Both the position numbers and the translations under genes were made by a program. The notes beneath the pieces are model-generated. The model had not been told where the DNA came from and did not search any database. It was given only the letters and a program-made list of their open reading frames with translations. 64,000 nt of DNA from Glandiceps talaboti (taxonomy: Eukaryota; Hemichordata; Enteropneusta; Spengelidae), in the NCBI RefSeq assembly GCF_964340395.1, contig NC_135563.1, positions 17,354,151 to 17,418,150 on the forward strand, read 5' to 3'. Below, in pieces: positions 37,817-49,637 of the stretch. Position 1 is the first letter of the stretch, and each line of letters starts with the position of its first letter.

Positions 37817-38626
37817 CTATGCTGGCAACTTTTTTTTTCTTTGCTTCTTTGAGATATCCGGATTTTTTTTTTACGTCAATGTTGAACACCTACATTTATT
37901 GCCACAATTTTTTGTTTGGTTTTCGCACAGGGCAATACAGAGAGTAAAAAGATACATACATGTTTGATTTTCAATTAAATAAACATCATTGACAGTTTTT
38001 TATGCCATGGTATGATGACACACTGAAAATACAAATCGGAAACTTGATTGGTGAGCTCAGAATTCAGATAGACCGGTCAGTTTCTCCAGCTTGGGGATGG
38101 GGGGGTGTCAGGGTTTTTTTCCATTGGGCCGACAAAAAGTCACTAGCATCTGATAGTAAGCTGTAGAGGGAAGAGCTTTGAGACTTGGATATGTCCACCT
38201 CTTGTGTGAGTGTGTGTGTGAATTGGGGGGGGGGGAGACCCCCTAGAAGCCCTGGAGGATTTTTACTTCTAAAGGCAATGTTTAGGCTATTCACACACAC
38301 TTTCAGACAATAATTTACAAATTTTACAAGACAGCTCTAACAATGGTAAAAAGCAACTTTGATTTGAGACTGGAACATGTCTACCTCTTACGGGGGGTTC
38401 TAGGTGGTGTCCCCCTAGAAGCCCTGGAGGATTTTTACTCTTAAAGCCAATTTTCAGGCTATTAACAGACACTTTCAGACAATAATTTGCAAGCTTTCCA
38501 AGACAACTCTAACAATGGTAAAAAGCAACTACACATGGTTGAAACATTTTTTGAAATAAAGTTTCATAGCATCTTGACAGTAAGAGGTGGAGGGAAGAAC
38601 TTTGATTTGAGGCTTGCACAAGTCCC
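37817..38626 (+). mobile_element. Internal fragment of the GGGGT-TIR element
   Basis: Matches the interior of 52032-54053 (TATGCTGGCAACTTTTTT, then GAGATATCCGG, then GTTTCATAGCATCTTGACAG) but both termini are missing. Confidence 0.65.
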
Positions 38627-39078
38627 TTGGGAGATTTTTTTAAGTCTCATAATCTTCAAATATTTTGTTTTAATTAGACTTTTGAGTATTATGTTGTCCT
38701 TAGATGTTTTTTTCCCCCGTTCACCAAGTTATTAGTCCGCGATCTCTCTGTTGCGCGTATACGCGTTCAATTCAACTGAATGTTTCGCAATCACTCTCAC
38801 TCTTGTATTTATCATTATTTCACAAACAAGAAAATGGTCGTGTGTTTCCGTTTGTAAACATTATTCAAAAAGCCTGGAGACTAGCAAGAGCAAGTCTAAT
38901 TTGGGGAGTCAATCAATGGTTGGACATGAAGGTAGTGGTTGAAAGTGGTTTCAAAACAGCATGACCCCCCTCCCCCACTACTGCCAATTTAAAAAATAGG
39001 GTGACCCCCCCCCTACAAATCCACCGCCCCCCAGGCCGAAGAAACTGGCCGGTCCCTTAGCGACCACATATTTATTAG

Positions 39079-40755
39079 ATGCATGGTGAATATTCATGAG
39101 TATTTATCTAAAGGTATTCAACACCGAGGAGTCGTGAATATCCTGTGTTCATTCTGTTGAAAGGGTCACATTCTTCAAAGTGACGTTTTATTTACTTTTA
39201 GGAAAATGCCAGACTTTTTAATTGTTATTTGTTATTTTCCCCACTTTAAAAAATAAAATTAAAAAAAACTACATACTTCATATATTCTAAAATTGAGTGT
39301 AATTGGAATCACACGTTGCTGTTTTTTGCTAAACGTGTTCACTCTTGCAGTTCACTCCACTGCTTTACAATTACTCAAAGTCATTATTTGGCACGAAAGA
39401 ACGGGGTCAAGGTTGTGTATATACATGTATTTATTCAAAGGATGAAAAGAGCCCAGAGGCGTAGTTCTTTACCACGTGACCAGGTCTAACTTTACACTAA
39501 GTAACCTTACTAGCTAGATTGTACAAATTAATCATGAAGTACCTGGTTTAATACTGTGTCTTATTTTTTATATATACATCCATACTTTGACTTCAAATAA
39601 CGTGTCAGTGCACTACAATGAAAACGTCGCGATGTAGTCTCATTATATCATGCATTTGGGAATTCGAACACGCACCCATAACTTTTACAGCTAGGTGTGG
39701 CATATTGTCTCAGACGGTGACGGGTCACTGCATCCCATTACCTAATTTCAACTCACCCCAATTTCAGTAGATCAAATTTGAGGGCTAAATGTTTGTTTTT
39801 ATTTTTCCATTATGGATTTAACATAAAAAATCTGGTTTTCTAACCAAAACTATGGAGGGATAAATCGAATTGAAAGTCAGCATAGTGGACACATGATGTT
39901 TTTACGTCTACAGTAAAGTTTTATATCACTAAAATATAATCAACATCTTTTTGTTGTACTGTCTGGACGGGTTTCTAAAACATGACCTTCCCCTCAATCC
40001 CCCGTCCCACCCTCTCGTAATTACTGAAGGCTCCCTTAGCGCTTGCATGTCTTCGGGGCTATCACTGTCACTTGACAATTCATTGGTTGCAGAATGACCC
40101 AATGCAAAGTCCGAGTCGTGTTGTTGAGACTGATCCATCCACTGTCTGGTCTCCATCCAGGTACTTCAGAAATACTGTACAAGTGAAATTTATGTCGTAT
40201 ATAAAGCTTTCTTTGTCTGTTGTTACTCTTCTTCCCATATATAATCATCGTATGGTTTAACCCGCCATTCAGCAAGAGTGTTAAATCTAATATCGGCAAA
40301 CTATTTCTCCGTCTTATTGAGGGGCATATTGACCTTGACAATCCCAATTTTATCAATCGTCTCATGATCGCTTCCTGCGTGGAACTCTGAGTAACGACTT
40401 ATAACAACCTTATTCTTTTGAATTAAGTCTATAATGCTCTGCTACTAATATTGCATCGATCACTGTTCTCTCCTGTGAGACACTTATATTTGTATGAATA
40501 TAAGCATAACATTGTCGTGAATTAGGCAAGAATGAAGACGGTAATTAATTAGACGTCGTGTTGTTTGTCTAAGATAGAATTGAAGAAAAAGGGTAACGCA
40601 AACATTTTGAATTAAGTTTATTTTAATATCACGAAAAATATGTCATTTTTTATCATCAGGCAAAAACGAGTCACAGCATGAGTTACACGACCTAGTAAAA
40701 TGTAAATTGTTAATTTCATAAATCTAATAGAACAATTTTATCGGACAACTAGTTT
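39079..40755. repeat. Intergenic tandem duplication, copy A
   Basis: Aligns with 40792-44878 (ATGCATGG at 39079 and 40792; offset about 1713 at the start). Copy A lacks the 695-bp insertion at 41794-42488 and about 1.6 kb that includes most of the Penelope-like fragment. Confidence 0.8.
40258..40320 (+). pseudogene. Short Penelope-like fragment in copy A
   Basis: Translates as NPPFSKSVKSNIGKLFLRLI, the linker between the reverse transcriptase and endonuclease domains of Penelope-like elements, then breaks at the copy A deletion. Confidence 0.6.
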
Positions 40756-41346
40756 TCATCAAATACAGTCCCACAAGAAACCAATCTGCCTATGCATGGT
40801 GAATATTTATAACTATTTATCTAAACTTAGGAGTCGTGAATATTCAGTGTGCATTTTGTTAAAAGTGTCACATTCTTCTAAGTGGCGTTTTATTTACTTT
40901 TAGGAAAATGCCAGACTTTTTAATTGTTATTTTCCCAACTTTAAAAAAAAATAATAAAAAAACTACCCACCCCATCTATTCTCAAATAGAGCGTAATTGG
41001 AACCACATGTTTTTTGCTAATACTAGTAGGATTTTTCCAGGGTGACGCGTTCACTCCAGGTCATTATTTGGTACAAAAGAACACGGTTGTGTCTATACAT
41101 GTATTTATTCAAAGGATGAAAAAATCCCAGAGGTGTCTACATGTTCACTCTTGCAGTTCACTCCACTGCTTTACAATTACTCAAGGTCATTATTTGGCAC
41201 GGGGTTAAGGTGACACGTACTTATTCAAAGGATGAAAAGAGCCCAGAGGCGTAGTTCTTTACCACGTGACCAGGTCTAACTTTACACTAAGTAACCTTAC
41301 TAGTAAATTGTACAGATTAATCATGAAGTACCTGGTTACTGTGTCT

Positions 41347-41352
<6 letters not shown>

Positions 41353-41409
<57 letters not shown>
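41353..41409. repeat. (AT)n microsatellite
   Basis: Pure AT dinucleotide run, absent at this length from copy A of the duplication. Confidence 0.95.
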
Positions 41410-41412
<3 letters not shown>

Positions 41413-41793
41413 CAATACTTTGACTTCAAATAACGTGTCAGTGCACCATTAGTCTCATTATATCATGCTTTTTGCATTTGGGAATTCGAACACGCACCCA
41501 TAACCTTTACAGCTAGGTGGCTTTTTGTCTCAGCCGGTGACGGGTCACTGCATCCCGTTACCCAATTTCAACTCACCCCAATTTCAGTAGATCAGATTTG
41601 TGGGCTGAATGTTTGTTTTTATTTTTCATGATGGCATAAAAAATCTGGTTTTCTAACCAAAACGATGGAGGGATAAACCAAGTCGAAAGTCAGCATAGTG
41701 GACACATGATGTTTTTACGTCTATAGTAAAGTTTTATATCACTAAAATATAATCAACATCTTTTTGTTGTACTGTCTGGACGAGTGTCTAAAA

Positions 41794-42488
41794 GGTGACG
41801 GATCAGCTTGTCCCAATTTTTAACTCGTCCCATTTCACTTCGTCCCACTCAACTCGTCCAATTTTCAACTCGCCTCAATTTCAACTCGCCCCATTTTCAA
41901 CTCGCCCCAATTCTTTACAATATAATTTACCTGTGCATATATGAAATCGAAGCTAGTAGTACTCAGTTTGGAGGGTCTGTGGTATCTTGTATTCCACTAA
42001 TGAAGTACCACTTTTGCTGTAAACACATAATACTACAATACTTAGTTGCGTTTAATAACTAGGGAGAGGAGACTCGTCTCCAAAACCCATACGCGCGGAA
42101 GTCGTAAGCCTGTCAGTCACTAATATTCTCCCTGGTTATTATCATTATTATTTCTTATTTGGGTTGTAAACATTAAGTCCTAATGTGAAAAGTGATATTC
42201 CATGACTGAGGAAAGTTGTTATGCTAGTATAAGTTCTAGATCTACCAAACACTTAGCCAAAACCCACACCACTTTCTAGCTACGAAATGTTACATTTGCT
42301 ATGCTTCAACTGCGCCAGGTTGGTAAAATCATGTACATTGTTTCGGTACCCGTACTTCGAGTCCATGTATCGTTTAGATTTATAAACGTTTACTAGTGTT
42401 GTTGGGGCGAGTTGAAAATGGGACGAGTTAAAAATGGGGCGAGTTGAAATTGGGACGAGTTGAAATTGGGGCGAAGTGAATCGCAATC
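41794..42488. mobile_element. 695-bp TIR element with 8-bp target duplication
   Basis: Flanked by GTCTAAAA on both sides (41786-41793 and 42489-42496). The duplicated locus in copy A (about 39973-39980) has the empty site. The TIRs are built of tandem units of about 17 bp, CAATTTCAACTCGTCCC at the left and the inverse GGGACGAGTTGAAATTG at the right. No transposase. An 8-bp duplication fits hAT-type transposition. Confidence 0.85.
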
Positions 42489-42749
42489 GTCTAAAACATG
42501 ACCTTCCCCTCAATCCCCCGTCCCACCCGGCCCTCTCGTAATTACTGAAGGCTCCCTTAGCGTTTGCATGTGTTCAGCCTGGGTCTATTGCAGAATGACC
42601 CCATGCAAATTCCGACTCGTGTCCTTGAGACTGGTCCATTGTGTGGTCTTCATCCAGGTCCTTCAGAAATACTGTACAAGGGAAATTTATGTCGAATATA
42701 AAGCTTTCTTTGTCTGTTGTTACTCTTCCCATATATATATAAACATCAA

Positions 42750-43260
42750 ATAGTTTAACCCGCCATTCAACAAGAGTGTTCAATCTAATATCGGCAAACT
42801 ATTTCGCCGTCTTATTGAGAGGAATTCTCCCCAAAACACCAAACTACATAAGATCTTCAATAAAGGAAATCTCAAGTTAAGTTATAGTTGTATGCCAAAC
42901 ATGGCGTGTATTGTGAGAAACCATAACAAGGCAGTCAGTGCAGTCCTTGCAAGAATCCGATATATCCTGCAACTGTAGAGATCGCAAACAGTGTCCGCTC
43001 AACGGCAATTGCCTATCAACCAACGTACAGGGCCCTATAATATACAGGGCACAAGTCACATCACATAACGGCAACACAAGATTGTACTTTGGGCTAACAG
43101 AGAACACATTTAAACAGCGATTCTCAAACCACAAATATACATTTACTCATATTAGAGTACAGCACAGAGCTATCCAAACAAGTTTGGAATTTGAAGAAAC
43201 GGAACCAACCATACAACATTGAGTGGGATATCATCACAGGCATTTGTTTCCCGAGTTATG
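42750..43260 (+). pseudogene. Penelope-like retroelement remnant (linker plus GIY-YIG endonuclease)
   Basis: The frame reads NPPFNKSVQSNIGKLFRRLI, HKIFNKGNLKLSYSCMPNM, then a Cys-rich CNCRDRKQCPLNGNCL and YFGLTENTFKQRFSNHK, the C-terminal endonuclease domain of Penelope-like elements. After a frameshift near 43150-43165 it continues as STELSKQVWNLKKRN. The reverse transcriptase core is missing. Usual GIY is replaced by LYFGL-type sequence. Dead copy. Confidence 0.85.
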
Positions 43261-43479
43261 GCTCAGAATATTTCTATCAGAATACAATAAAATGACGATA
43301 ATATCATTAATATTGACGTATTAAACCAACACTATATGAAAGGGGTAAAATTACACTTGTTTGTGTGATCGTGCAGTTTCACTAAATGCGAAGGAAGACA
43401 CTATTGACACTGCACTTCAAGCTTTAATGTGAATGGTTTAGAAAACTGTGAGTAATACTCATCTGATCACTGTACAGTG

Positions 43480-43790
43480 TATTGAATACAATTCTGAATT
43501 TGCTGTCCCCATCATGAAGTCACAAATGCCTGACACTATAGGTTTAAATATGTATGGTTTTGGAACTGAAAGCATATTGATTACATCTAAGTATTCCACA
43601 ACATTCTGAATTTCTTTGCACTTTCATGAAGTCACAAATGTCTTACATTTACATGTGTATTGGTAATGCATTTGGTGTAGGAAAGTGAAAGCTATATTTG
43701 TCAGACCTCAGTGTGCATAAAATCCTTAATTAGTTTGCTAGCACTTCATGACATCACAAATGTCTGACATTAGATAGTTATTGTGTTATG
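43480..43790. repeat. About 115-bp tandem repeat, three diverged units
   Basis: TCATGAAGTCACAAATG recurs at 43512, 43624 and (as TCATGACATCACAAATG) 43746, with similar sequence around each. It lies just downstream of the Penelope-like remnant and may be its 3' region. Confidence 0.7.
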
Positions 43791-45033
43791 AGTATAAATA
43801 GATATTTGATTACACTATGTAGGTGATGTGATGTCCTTAGATACTCCCCACAAATGTCCCCACTACAGTTTTTCGCAAATCACGCATGTGAATGTGTGTT
43901 TACTCTGTGTCTGTGTTTCTGTGTATGTATCAGTGAATGACAGTTAAAACCACCACATCAAATGCCTAGGTATTAAGTGATGACTACTTATGGTGTCTAG
44001 TTGGGAAATAAACAAGATTATACCACATGTGTATGATAACATGTATGGTCAAAATGTTTTATTTTGTTTTGTTTTCTAAAAAACTTCCTCTACAACTACT
44101 AAGTTGTTTGGGCTGAAATAGTAACATAATAGTAGTACCAAAAGAAATATTACAGTTGTGCTACAGTAACAAAAAAAATTGTACTCTTTTTAGTTATTGT
44201 AGGGGGCAGGATATTGTGCACTTTTTTTTTTTCTTTTTTTTTTTTGGGGGGGGGGCATGAGATGTTTATACTTTTGAAAGGGGGGGGCTGTGAAATTTTG
44301 GTCACAGTGGATGGGGGGGCCAGGAAAAAAAACAAGTCAGAGATAATTTCTCCCCAGGCCCCCCCCTGCCGTAAATTCTGTCCGGTCCCTAAGGAATAAT
44401 ATAGTCTGACCATCTTGTTACGTAATATATACACAACCATATAAGTGTATATATCGACCTTGACAATCCCAATTTTATCAGTCGTTTCACGATCGCTTCC
44501 AGCGTGAGTAACGACTTATAACATCCTTATTCTTTTGAATTAAGTCTATAATGCTCTGCTACTAATATTGCATAGAACATTGTTCTCTCCAGTGAGACAC
44601 TTATACTTGTATGAATATAAGCATAACATTGTCGTGAATTAGGCAAGGATGAAGTAATTAATTAGACGTCGTGTTGTTTGTCCATAGACCCTCCACCAGC
44701 CTATGGTTTGTCTGGGATAGAATTGAAGAAAAAGGCGAATGGAATGCAAACATTTTGAGTTAAGCTTATTTTAATACCATGCAAATTATGTTATTTTTAT
44801 CATCAGACAAAAACAAGTCACAACATGACCTAAAATGTAAATTGCTAATTTCATAAATCTATTTATCAGACAACTAATTATCAATCTTCGCCAATCAGAG
44901 GCCGTGATCTATGTACCAGACCATCTATTTAGTGGTTTGAGCCTATATTACGCTCAGCACTCAATTTGTATTCAACAAATTACACATTTTTTTTAAAAGA
45001 TCCGTTTGAGCCAATCACGCCGTAGTATAAGTA

Positions 45034-45117
45034 AGATAGACAACTCGTTCGGTAGGGTTATGTGCCAAAAACTCTTCTTTATTTGGCACATAACCCTCCC
45101 GAACTCGTTGACTATCT
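45034..45117. repeat. Imperfect hairpin
   Basis: GGTAGGGTTATGTGCCAAA pairs with TTTGGCACATAACCCTCCC. Arms are about 36 bp with a loop of about 11 bp. Probably a MITE end or palindromic remnant. Confidence 0.65.
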
Positions 45118-45262
45118 AATACTTGTCTTTCAGTTTTTAAAAAAAAAAAATAAAAGTCATTATTATTATTATAATATATCATATGTAAATTACGTGAATG
45201 ACACTTATGGTTTACATGGGGTCTTGCGTTCGTGAATTTAAAAAATACCGCCAATGGCGTTG

Positions 45263-45292
45263 TAGCACAACTGTACAGTTTTTAAAAATGTT

Positions 45293-45329
<37 letters not shown>

Positions 45330-46505
45330 TCAATGCATGAAAATCCATTTATGGATGCATTGACCTAGAGTAATAATAAATAAATCAAATAATAATCTTT
45401 ATTTATACTGGATAGTTCTTTAAGCATATAAACACTTGTCTCCCAAGAAGTCCAGTGAGGGCCATCCCTCATGGGTTCAGTGTGCTAGTCCATGCTAACA
45501 ATAGGTGATCATTTGCTGAATGACTATCCAGTTGCCTATCCAACCATGTTGCTATGTTTGGGATATACGCGATCATTTGGCTGTTGCTATGGGTGCGGTC
45601 TTGTTGCTAGGCACGTTTGCATAGATTTTTTGAATGTTTATTCATTTGCTTTCAATTCCTGTCTATCTTTGCAATGTAAGTGATTATTTTGTTGTTGCTA
45701 TGGGCGTGGTCTTGTTGCTAGGCAAATTTACATACATTTTTTGAATGTTTGTTCAATTGTTTATTTATCCCTGTTACCTTTGTGAAATACACGACCGTTT
45801 GGCTGTTGCTATGGGCGTGGTCATGGTTGCTAGGGATATTTGCATACATTTTTTGAATGTTTCCTAACTTCCCAACTAGATGATGTTATTTGAGCAAAAT
45901 ATACTGCCACTCAGTTGTTGGTAAGGGCGTGGTCACGGTTGCTAGGGCCAATTGTTTCAAAATATTTTGAAGAAAATCTGCAGAATAACACTTCTAGAAA
46001 CATCTCACCAAGCTTCAGTCTCATTGACCAAGTACTTTTTGAGATAAGTTTTTTACCCAAATTCACATTTTTACACCTAATTTGCATATTACTGATGAGA
46101 TCATTAAATGCTTTATATTTCTTCATCTATACACCCACAGATGCATCCCTGTTACATTTCAACCCAATCTGCCGAGTAGTTTTGGAATTATAGGTTTTGA
46201 CCAAAACGACATATTTTAGCCCTAATTTGCATATTACTAAGGGAATCATCATGTCATGTACAAATCTTAATCTACTCACATCTAAGAATGTTCCCATCAA
46301 ATTTCATGCCAATCTGCCCAGTAATTTTGGAGTTTCGGTTTTTTGACCAAAGTCACATTTTCTGACCCAAAATCCATCTCTGATGCAATCATTTTCATTT
46401 GAACAATTTCCCAACTAGACACCAGAAGTAACATGACCACCAAATATCAAAGCAATCTGATTTTAAGTTGTTTACGCGTGCGCGCACACACACACACACG
46501 CATCC

Positions 46506-46558
<53 letters not shown>

Positions 46559-46615
46559 CTTTGCTATGCCTATAGCACTACTGAACCTTTAGTTCAGTTC
46601 AGTTCAGTTCTGCTA
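45263..46615. mobile_element. TAGCACAACTG repeat family, second copy
   Basis: Left end TAGCACAACTGTACAG; right end CAGTTCTGCTA, an imperfect inverse. Inside: an AAT microsatellite (about 45297-45328), three to four units of about 110 bp with GGCTGTTGCTATGGGCGTGG, a block with CCTAATTTGCATATTACT, and a CAGA microsatellite (46503-46557). No coding capacity. Confidence 0.7.
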
Positions 46616-46905
46616 AAAAAAAGACGCCTTGAGGACAACAGTTTTCCCAGGCACACTATCTTTCTAAAATATTAAACAGTCAGGCAGATTCATGATAAAA
46701 CTGAGCACGTCTAAATTATTATCTTGACGCCCATCTCAGCTATTGCAATGAAATTTTCTCTAACTGGGTGTTTGGCGACATTATAAACAGCGTCATGTCT
46801 GAATCCAAACACTATATTAAAGTATAACTACAAATTCATGACAATGTCGTGACATTGATGGCTATTTAGCGTATCGAATTAATCGACATAAGTGAGTCTC
46901 GGTTA

Positions 46906-48024
46906 CTAAAAAGACCCAAGTAAATCGTCTATTGGTTCGATTGGTTTGACCCATTTCGGATCCCTTGCCCCCATGTGTTCTGGCCTCTGTTGTCCTGGCA
47001 CCGGGGGATATAGTGGCTCAATCAGCTTGTTAGCCAGGCTGTTATACACGATGAAGAAGTTGAAACGATTCCATGGCGTAAGATTGCTATGGTTAGCATG
47101 TAAAAGATTGATATCAAATAAAATGACGTCACCAACATCACCTGTGCAATATTCAATACCAAACTTATCAGCCATCTCCAGGAGGATGTCATCGCTTGGA
47201 ACACCATAGTTCAGATGATACTTGGACGACATTTGCAAGTGATCCGGGGTGGTTTTCTTTTGCGTTGGGAAGAACATTTTGTGGCTTTCAGGAATAACCA
47301 TCAATGACCCCATCTGGGCAATGTTAGGCGATAACATGACGATACCAGTCAATGCACGCATTCTCAACATGCCATCTTCGGCATGGAAAATTTCAAAATC
47401 GATATGAAAGTTATGTCCCGTACCCACAAGTGCCTGGTGAAAGTTGACACGAGATTGGTGGATGTACACGTCGTCAGCTAGAATCTGCTGAGCTGGTAAT
47501 ACAAGTTTCTTGCTGCGACTCATTTTCTCCATAGCATTGTAATATCGGTGAGGACTAAAGAGACTACGTAACTGTGAGGTTGTAGGTTCGGTCGCAAACA
47601 TGTTATCCCGAGTTATAGTAGGGTCTTCGCCTTCTCCAATGTTACTCTCTATCTCATTCTTTGTCTTGGTGACCTCTTCAATCACTGGCGCCATTTCCTC
47701 CCTAGTGAAGACATTTCTCAGCACGAGATAGCCCCTTTTGTCGTATTCTTTCAGTTGCTCACCTGTCAACGGTGTAATAGCTTGCGACTTTCCAGCTGAA
47801 GTCCACAGAACAGGATCAACGCGCTGAACAACTTCAGCAGTTTCGCAACGTGTCTTGTAAGGGTCATCTACAACTGCAGGAGACGGTGCAATCGTGCTTA
47901 AGCTTGCTTGTGGGGTGTAGCGTGTCGACGTCCACACCTTTCGAACAGGACCAGCTACCATTTTCGTGAGATTACTCTGGAAACGCGAACCCAGGAGAAA
48001 ACGTTTTAGAAAGACTTGCGACAT
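46906..48024 (-). CDS. EctD-like Fe(II)/2-oxoglutarate dioxygenase (PhyH superfamily), intronless
   Basis: 372 residues from the ATG at 48024 (A at -3) to the TAG at 46906-46908. Residues 1-36 hold seven Lys/Arg and no Asp/Glu, typical of a mitochondrial presequence. The rest follows bacterial ectoine hydroxylase from end to end: VDPVLW (about 70), YLVLRNVF (about 99), VYIHQSRVN (about 186), the core NFHIDFEIFHAEDGML (about 205-220), MRAL, VIPESHK, DVILFDINLLH and TPWNRFN. Iron ligands: His207, Asp209, His309; 2-oxoglutarate anchor: Arg320. The EctD signature WHSDFETWHxEDG is altered (W to F, S to I, T to I, W to F), so the substrate may not be ectoine; proline-type hydroxylases are related. 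No ectABC gene is in the window. It has no intron, unlike its neighbours. The frame stays open upstream, but with no further ATG close by. Confidence 0.85.
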   Translation of the reverse strand: MSQVFLKRFLLGSRFQSNLTKMVAGPVRKVWTSTRYTPQASLSTIAPSPAVVDDPYKTRCETAEVVQRVDPVLWTSAGKSQAITPLTGEQLKEYDKRGYLVLRNVFTREEMAPVIEEVTKTKNEIESNIGEGEDPTITRDNMFATEPTTSQLRSLFSPHRYYNAMEKMSRSKKLVLPAQQILADDVYIHQSRVNFHQALVGTGHNFHIDFEIFHAEDGMLRMRALTGIVMLSPNIAQMGSLMVIPESHKMFFPTQKKTTPDHLQMSSKYHLNYGVPSDDILLEMADKFGIEYCTGDVGDVILFDINLLHANHSNLTPWNRFNFFIVYNSLANKLIEPLYPPVPGQQRPEHMGARDPKWVKPIEPIDDLLGSF

Positions 48025-49637
48025 ACTTTGCAAACTCTTCACGTTCAACTTCTGCTGGGTTTTTAGTAGGTGTTTGGCAGACCAATCCTGAAATCTAGCA
48101 CGTTTTGTTACCTGGAAGCTGTGGCACTGTGTTCACAATTGTGTCAGCCTCTTTTCAATAGGGTATAAAACGATGTATGTGTGTGTAGGTATTATTAGTA
48201 TTAACATGTAAATCGTGTAAGGGAGTGTACGTTTTTAACTTCGGGGGGTGGGCAGGGCCATCAATTTTTCTCATGAAAAAATAGTTGGGGGCTAAACAAA
48301 AATTTCACAATTTCTGGGGGGGGGGGTCCATGAAATTTCGAAAAAACCCAAACGTGATTATTTAAAGCAAGCAATATAAAGCGACCTGCGATTCTGCCAC
48401 TTTCCAAAGTGACTTGTCCACGAGGATGTGCAATACTTGTGTGCCAAATATCTAGCGTTAGGTTGTTTTCCGTTATTTCCTACAGTAAAATGACAACGTG
48501 GAGTTTGACCGGGAGTCACACTGGAAGTAGTCTACGGTAACCTTCAGCCACGTAGACAGGTCACATGGGGTGTATTTTCCCGCTATTCCCAAACATGGAA
48601 TACGACCTCGAAACATTAGTCTTATTTTGTAGTTCATAGCTTATTTTTGGCGGGGTTTTAGTGTACAAAAAGGGGGAGTTTCCGAGATTTCGATCGTCAA
48701 CCTGGGGACTCATTGGATGCTGTAATTTCGGGAAGAGAGTACTCCGTACTCTCGCGATTTCGTAGCCGATTTCTAATTCTCCACACTCACTGACCCGGTA
48801 AGCTACACTGGTTAGCCCATCGGCCTGGTTCGTACAGTCATGTGACTGTGGTAGATGCTGCACGAGTTGAGAGTTGTATAATGGGAAACTGGGCGTGGTC
48901 AATACAAAACTAGACCTCTATCCCTGACGTACCAAACTGCTGTCTTGTATTATCCTTTAGTCTGAAATAAAAGTGACGGTTAGTCTGAAACGTACATGTA
49001 GGCTTGATGTGTGTTCTACTCGTGTCATTTATTGGGGTGCGAGACGTTAACCTTGCTGCGATCTCAGATCGCTCCATACTTACTGAATTTATTTCAATAG
49101 CTGTATTCAACCACAAATAAGATTATTTCCCATCTGTCAGGCCAACTGTAGAAGTATAACTTCGTTGAAGTAGTGTCTTGTGACTTGACAATGTTTATGT
49201 ATCATGTAACCCTACAATATTCAAATTTCAACAGATTTATATACAAGTTGTATAAAAATTACTTATATTGTCTCCCCATGAAAGAAAATGATGGTAACAT
49301 TTTGTACACGGTTCAATGAGGGGTTCTATATCTATTTTTGCACCCAAAATCAATATCTAGCTTTGGGTTCCTCACAATGAGTGCTGTGCCTCTCCAGCTC
49401 TAAGCAGAGCAGCTAGGTACTGAGAGTGAGGTGTACTGGATGCCATGGTCAGTAATGGATGAACAGGTACTGATGAATAGCATGATTAATGAGTCAGTCT
49501 ATTTGAAGAGTAGTTCTTTCCTGTTTCTTCATTATATTTATAACATGCACATCTCTCTGAACATCTAAAAGGCACCTTTTTTTCAGCAATAATATAATTT
49601 GAAAAGATAAACATAAAAAAGAGCGCCAATGGCATTG
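48025..49637. other. Intergenic region upstream of the EctD-like gene
   Basis: Should contain the promoter and 5' untranslated region of the EctD-like gene; no clear core promoter element is seen. Two G-rich tracts (48243-48253 and 48317-48330) resemble debris of the GGGGT element family. A 113-codon minus-strand frame at 48561-48902 shows no recognisable domain. Confidence 0.4.

Larger units (their letters stand above)
40792..44878. repeat. Intergenic tandem duplication, copy B
   Basis: Longer partner of copy A. The Penelope-like reading frame runs unbroken through the point where A is deleted, so B keeps the older arrangement there and A suffered the deletion. At 41794, by contrast, B gained an insertion. 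Confidence 0.75.

Noticed and set aside
40036-40365. 109-codon minus-strand frame in the duplicated intergenic block
   Set aside because: It overlaps the Penelope-like fragment on the opposite strand and has no recognisable domain.
46906-48024. Calling the dioxygenase a peroxisomal phytanoyl-CoA hydroxylase or an L-proline trans-4-hydroxylase
   Set aside because: The N-terminal DPVxW, the QSRVN and MRAL blocks and the HxDFExxHxEDG core fit EctD better. Proline hydroxylase has Q-Y-I-F-W type residues in the core. The substrate is still left open.
46906-48048. A start eight codons further upstream for the EctD-like gene
   Set aside because: The codon at 48048 is TTG, not ATG. The first ATG in frame is at 48024, with A at -3.
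48561-48902. 113-codon minus-strand open frame
   Set aside because: No domain, no splice or context support, and low-complexity surroundings.
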